Below the pieces are notes generated by a model. It was not told where the DNA came from. It did not search any database and saw nothing but the letters and a program-made list of their open reading frames with translations. From CAZCFB01 sp964511535 (GTDB lineage Bacteria > Myxococcota_A > Polyangia > GCA-2747355 > CAZCFB01), in contig CAZEFW010000067.1 in the NCBI GenBank assembly GCA_964511535.1, forward strand, positions 1 through 44,393: a stretch of 44,393 nucleotides of DNA, given 5' to 3'. A program made the translations under genes and the position numbers. How positions within the stretch are numbered: position 1 is the stretch's first letter; every line of letters starts with the position of its first letter. Positions 40,676 to 44,393 of this stretch are shown piece after piece.

Positions 40676-41983
40676 ATGCAAAGAAATAAAGCACATAGAT
40701 TTTATGGCGCGCTCGTCTTGTTCCTGACGCTCTCGTTCACTACGCCCGCCCGGGCCAACGAGCCGTCCCGCAAGGAGCAGGCGGTCAAGCTGTACCGGGA
40801 GGGGATGAAGGCGTACAAGACGGGGCATTTCAAAGAGGCCATTGCCAAGTTCGACGCCTCGCACGCCCTGCACCCGCACCTGAACAACATCTACTATGGG
40901 GCCGAGGCGCACCGCCGGCTGGGCGACCTGCGCACAAGCTACGAACGCTACTCGCGCTACGCGGCAATGCTCAGCGAGGCCCAGCGCGCCGACTTCCAGG
41001 TGAAGCTGAACAATCTGCGCTGGAATCGGAAGTGCAAACTATCGGTGGCTAGCCAGCCCGGCGGGGCGAAGGTGCTGGTGGGCGGCAAGGTGGTGGCGCA
41101 GACGCCCAACGACGGCTCGCCGGTGACCATGATGATCAACGGCGGCGAGCACGAGGTCAGCTTCGTGCTCGAGGGCCATGTCTCCGGGTCGCGCAAGGTG
41201 CAGGCGGAGTTCGGCGAGCCCATGGCGCTGAGCATGGCGTTGCAGCCGCTGGCGACGAAGCCGAAGCCAAAGCCGGAGCTCAAGCCCGCTCCCCTGCCAG
41301 CTCCGGCTCCCGCACCGGAGCCGAAGCCGAAGCCGGAGCCGGAGCTGGAGACCAGGCCGGAGCCAGAGCAGAAGCCCGAGCCCACCGACGAGCCCGCCGA
41401 CGAGCCCGAGCCTGGCCCCGAACCCGAAGTGTCCCACCCCGGCGACGGTGTCTACGCCGACCTGTTCGTGGGCGTGGCCTTCCCCGACTACGGCAATGAC
41501 AACCTGGAGCTGGGCGCGGCCACGAGCTTCGGCCTGCACGCCGGCTACCTGCTGCGCTGGGGCCGCATCGGCCTGCAGTTGGGCGCGGCCGTGATGACCG
41601 CCCCGGTGAGCGACAAGACCGACGGCACCGCCGACGACGGCGCGTCCTGGTTCGTCACCTTCCTGGCTGGCCCCGGCTTCCGCTTCTACATCCTCGACAA
41701 CCTGTGGGCCGGCGCGTCGGTCTACGTCGGCGCGAGCACCCTGCACGGCGCTAGCGCCGACAGCTTCTTCTTCAAGGACACCATCATCGCCGAGGTGACC
41801 GGCTCGTTCACCTCCTTCGCCCTGCGTCCCGAGCTCACCGCAGGCTGGCACGCCTGGCGTGGTCTGACCCTGGTTCTGACCGCATTCGCCGTGGATTACA
41901 GCCCTGCACATGGCCAGTTCACCGACAACATCTCCCATATCCTGCGCTACCAGGTGGGCGCTGGATTGGGGTGGAGCTTCTGA
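40676..41983 (+). CDS. TPR-PEGA envelope protein with beta-barrel C-terminus
   Basis: A 435-residue exported protein. The signal peptide ends in TPARA before NEPSRKEQ. A TPR-like helical pair (KAYKTGHFKEAIAKFDASHAL) is followed by a PEGA domain (LSVASQPGGAKVLVGGKVVA to GHVSGSRKVQ), and then a Pro-Lys-Glu repeat linker of about 60 residues that recalls periplasm-spanning linkers. The last 180 residues look like an outer-membrane beta-barrel that ends in Phe (GAGLGWSF), a signal for the BAM machinery. PEGA and TPR modules may bind sugars or peptidoglycan. The ATG at 40676 has AGGGG upstream; the TTG at 40640 is a weaker choice. It follows the kinase gene after a 186-base gap without a clear signal. 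Confidence 0.82.
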   Translation: MQRNKAHRFYGALVLFLTLSFTTPARANEPSRKEQAVKLYREGMKAYKTGHFKEAIAKFDASHALHPHLNNIYYGAEAHRRLGDLRTSYERYSRYAAMLSEAQRADFQVKLNNLRWNRKCKLSVASQPGGAKVLVGGKVVAQTPNDGSPVTMMINGGEHEVSFVLEGHVSGSRKVQAEFGEPMALSMALQPLATKPKPKPELKPAPLPAPAPAPEPKPKPEPELETRPEPEQKPEPTDEPADEPEPGPEPEVSHPGDGVYADLFVGVAFPDYGNDNLELGAATSFGLHAGYLLRWGRIGLQLGAAVMTAPVSDKTDGTADDGASWFVTFLAGPGFRFYILDNLWAGASVYVGASTLHGASADSFFFKDTIIAEVTGSFTSFALRPELTAGWHAWRGLTLVLTAFAVDYSPAHGQFTDNISHILRYQVGAGLGWSF

Positions 41984-41984
41984 T

Positions 41985-44393
41985 ATGCCAAAGTTGAGCA
42001 ACCATTACCTGCTCCTGATAATTCTGGTAGCCAGTTGCGACGGTACAGTCCGCTATAAAGATAGTGGAGTGGCCCACGATTTGGGGGTAGACGCAACCAT
42101 TTTAGATCTCAAGGGCGACCTGGTCTCGGATTCTTCATCACCGGATTCCAACGCTGCTGATTCAGGAGTCATCGACGCCAAGCCTCAACAAGATAGGGGT
42201 CCCGACTCGAGCGCTTTGGACCTCTCCATCGGAGATAAGCAAGTACCAGATCTCAAAGCCATGGATCAAGCACTTGCAGCCGATCTGTATCCGGATACAA
42301 AAAGTAAAGATATGCCGATTCCTGACTTCAAGTACTCAGACACATTTCCACCTGACATTTCAGTTCCTGATATATCTGCAGATATAATAATGCCACTAGA
42401 TAAGTCCCTCCCTCCGGACGGCATGTCCCCTAGCGACGGTGGGGGACCTCTCGCGATACCAGGGAAATGGGCATTCATTCCAAATGGCACATTCACAATG
42501 GGCTCACCGAAGGGTGAAAACTGCAGGAGCCTGGATGAGCACGAACATAGCGTAACTCTAACGGGCAATTATGAAATCCAGACCACTGAAGTGACAGAGG
42601 CTCAATTCTTATCAGTAATGCAATACAACCCATCGCTAACGACAGCATGTACGAGTTCATGCCCTGTCACAGGAATATCCTGGCATCAGGCTGCTGCCTA
42701 CTGCAATCAACTTTCGGCCCGGGCAAATCTCAAGCAGTGCTACACCTGCACAGGTTCCCACAAGGCAGTTCAATGCAAATCAACATCTGCCTCAAAGGGA
42801 CAGGGGATCTATGCATGCAAGGGCTACAGGCTTCCAACAGAGGCGGAATGGGAATATGCTTACCGATCTAAAACCTCCACTGCGTTTTACAATGGGCCGA
42901 TTGGTTCCAATTGCTACAAAGACCCCAACGCCGACAAGATTGGATGGTATGATCTCAACTCGAATGATCTGCATCCTGTAGGTCAGTTGGCACCGAATAA
43001 ATGGGGGCTGTACGACATGGCAGGAAACCTCTGGGAGTGGAATCATGACTGGTATGCCTCAAGTTTAGGTACCTCGGCTCAGATTGATCCCGTGAGCATC
43101 ACAGGGACCAAGCGCAATCTCCGCGGAGGAAATTTCAAGTCCAACCCGACGTCCCTCAGGGCCGCCGCTCGCTATTCTGAAAACCCATCACACGCGGGCT
43201 ACGTTGGCTTCCGCTGCGTCCGCTCCATCGGCTCAAAAACGTTGGCGGATGACTCGTTCGCTGACTTCTCAAAAGGCACCCTCTCCGAGGCGGGTGCCAA
43301 GATCTATGTATCCGCAAAAGGCAATGTTCAGATGCTTGATCGCCTTGACGTTAACGGAGACGGATATATCGACTTGCCTGTCCCAAATTATATCAAGGGC
43401 AATGTCGGAAGTTCTGCTACATCAATCGACTCTTTCGTATATCATGGTGGTTCAACTGGCGTGGATACTTCCCAAAAAACGACGCTCCCCACGCACCACG
43501 GAAATGGTGTAATCACGCGCGATTTTAATGATGATGGTTTCGTGGATGTGGCTTTCGCCAACTCCAAGAAAGGCCCCTCGTATAAAACCGACTCATATGT
43601 ATACTACGGTTCGAGCAGCGGAATCGACAAGGCGAACCCATCCAAGCTAGAGACGAATGGCGGAACAAGTCCAGTTTCAGCGGATCTCAACAGAGATGGA
43701 TACCTGGATCTGATCTATGGAGGATTCTTTGATGATTCAAAGTACTCTACCGACACATACGTGTACTGGGGTTCATCATCAGGGTTCTCAAAGACGAACC
43801 GCAGCAATTTGCCAGGACACGCAGTGGGAACAGTGTCCATTGCGGACATGAACGGGGATTCATTCCTTGATGTAATCCTCAGCAGCAAATACGACGGCAG
43901 CAGCATCAACATGCCACTCCTGATTTACTTCGGTTCAAAGTCAGGATTCTCTACAACCAATGTGCAAAAACTCCCAGCCACCTGGAATACAGGTAATACT
44001 ATCGGTGATTTCAACAAGGACGGATATCTGGACATTGCGCTCACATCCGGAGATAAGAACAAGTGTTCGCCTGCAAACACAACCGTCTACTGGGGCAGCA
44101 AGACTGGACTTAGTTCAACCAACAATTCCACCATCGCGGGATGCTCCAGTGAGAGGATTTCTAGCGCAGATCTCGATGGAAATGGATACCTTGACCTGGT
44201 AATTAGTAGCTTATGCAAGTGCAAAGGTCTGAGTTCAGACCCTGGAGAAGCCAGAGTTCACTGGGGGGCGAAATCCGGTTTTTCATCAAGTCCCACAATT
44301 CTTGATTCAGGGCACAGTTCCGGAGAACTCATTGCAGACTGCGGCGTCCGGGACATCGGTTACAAATTACGCCGGACACATCGGTTACAGTTT
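41985..44393 (+). CDS. lipoprotein with SUMF1 domain and FG-GAP repeats, 3' part missing
   Basis: An open frame of 803 codons that runs to the window edge without a stop. The start ATG is one base after the previous stop. Residues 1-18 form a lipoprotein signal (LVASC), then comes an Asp/Pro-rich spacer to about residue 155. Residues 160-415 are a formylglycine-generating-enzyme (SUMF1) domain with RLPTEAEWEYA, GLYDMAGNLWEW and GFRCVRS. Residues 450-785 contain FG-GAP/VCBS repeats of the type DxNxDGYxD (for example DLNRDGYLDL), calcium-binding blades of a propeller. Base composition is much lower in GC than the upstream genes. The repeat pattern stops after GELIAD at about 44339, where insertion-sequence-like DNA begins, so the gene is probably interrupted. 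Confidence 0.85.
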   Translation, partial: MPKLSNHYLLLIILVASCDGTVRYKDSGVAHDLGVDATILDLKGDLVSDSSSPDSNAADSGVIDAKPQQDRGPDSSALDLSIGDKQVPDLKAMDQALAADLYPDTKSKDMPIPDFKYSDTFPPDISVPDISADIIMPLDKSLPPDGMSPSDGGGPLAIPGKWAFIPNGTFTMGSPKGENCRSLDEHEHSVTLTGNYEIQTTEVTEAQFLSVMQYNPSLTTACTSSCPVTGISWHQAAAYCNQLSARANLKQCYTCTGSHKAVQCKSTSASKGQGIYACKGYRLPTEAEWEYAYRSKTSTAFYNGPIGSNCYKDPNADKIGWYDLNSNDLHPVGQLAPNKWGLYDMAGNLWEWNHDWYASSLGTSAQIDPVSITGTKRNLRGGNFKSNPTSLRAAARYSENPSHAGYVGFRCVRSIGSKTLADDSFADFSKGTLSEAGAKIYVSAKGNVQMLDRLDVNGDGYIDLPVPNYIKGNVGSSATSIDSFVYHGGSTGVDTSQKTTLPTHHGNGVITRDFNDDGFVDVAFANSKKGPSYKTDSYVYYGSSSGIDKANPSKLETNGGTSPVSADLNRDGYLDLIYGGFFDDSKYSTDTYVYWGSSSGFSKTNRSNLPGHAVGTVSIADMNGDSFLDVILSSKYDGSSINMPLLIYFGSKSGFSTTNVQKLPATWNTGNTIGDFNKDGYLDIALTSGDKNKCSPANTTVYWGSKTGLSSTNNSTIAGCSSERISSADLDGNGYLDLVISSLCKCKGLSSDPGEARVHWGAKSGFSSSPTILDSGHSSGELIADCGVRDIGYKLRRTHRLQF
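44340..44393. mobile_element. probable end of an insertion sequence inside the FG-GAP gene
   Basis: The coding pattern breaks off at about 44340. The following bases contain the 12-mer ACATCGGTTACA twice, at 44353-44364 and 44378-44389, with CCGG just before each. Such CCGG-ACATCGGTTACA direct repeats resemble, from memory, the ends of IS481-like elements. The rest of the element lies beyond the window, so family and length cannot be verified. Confidence 0.45.

Overview
The window is a mostly very GC-rich piece of chromosome with nearly every codon ending in G or C. The gene content points to a myxobacterium-like (Myxococcota or former Deltaproteobacteria) organism: Hanks-type Ser/Thr kinases, an FHA-domain sigma-54 activator, PEGA/TPR/barrel proteins, FG-GAP lipoproteins, a giant TPR protein, an acyl-CoA-binding protein and REP-like palindromes. 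This assignment is inference from gene content; there is no rRNA or other phylogenetic marker here. I found no tRNA, rRNA or CRISPR array.

Layout. (1) 1-10284 is a surface-polysaccharide or glycan region: methyltransferases, glycosyltransferases of the GT4 and GT2 types, a sulfotransferase, an NAD-dependent sugar epimerase and a GT-C-like membrane protein, plus a small secreted basic protein that may be a toxin-fold protein. The first 2.4 kb is visibly lower in GC than the rest. (2) 10295-12961 encodes an 888-residue tandem fusion of two tyrosine phenol-lyase domains. (3) 13199-20924 holds a 2479-residue TPR protein followed by an acyl-CoA-binding protein. (4) 21172-25619 (minus strand) is an operon of a Tat-exported TldD lipoprotein, a PmbA/TldE-like partner and a TPR lipoprotein. 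(5) 25773-29655 holds a GAF histidine kinase, a ThDP enzyme and a Ppx/GppA-type phosphatase. (6) 29693-32443 is an Asp23/AmaP/PspC envelope-stress-like operon behind a good sigma-70 promoter. (7) 32597-37297 holds TruC-like pseudouridine synthase (minus), then a SucC/SucD-like CoA ligase running into a Ser/Thr kinase with a cyclic-nucleotide-binding domain, then a SRPBCC protein. (8) 37296-37456 is a three-unit palindromic repeat array with an exact 59-bp period. (9) 37531-44393 holds the FHA sigma-54 activator, a second kinase whose 3' end changes codon usage, a PEGA/barrel envelope protein, and a low-GC SUMF1/FG-GAP lipoprotein gene that seems to be broken near 44340 by the end of an insertion sequence.

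The most striking object is the tyrosine phenol-lyase fusion. The C-terminal half keeps the PLP lysine and the substrate-binding residues of the family but has lost the residues that, in the known enzyme, reach in from the neighbouring subunit. The N-terminal half has lost the PLP lysine and substrate arginines but keeps those neighbour-contributed residues. This looks like a homodimeric enzyme turned into one chain with a single composite active site per pair of domains. Residue assignments rest on remembered family sequences and alignment by eye, so they need a proper alignment and a structure model.
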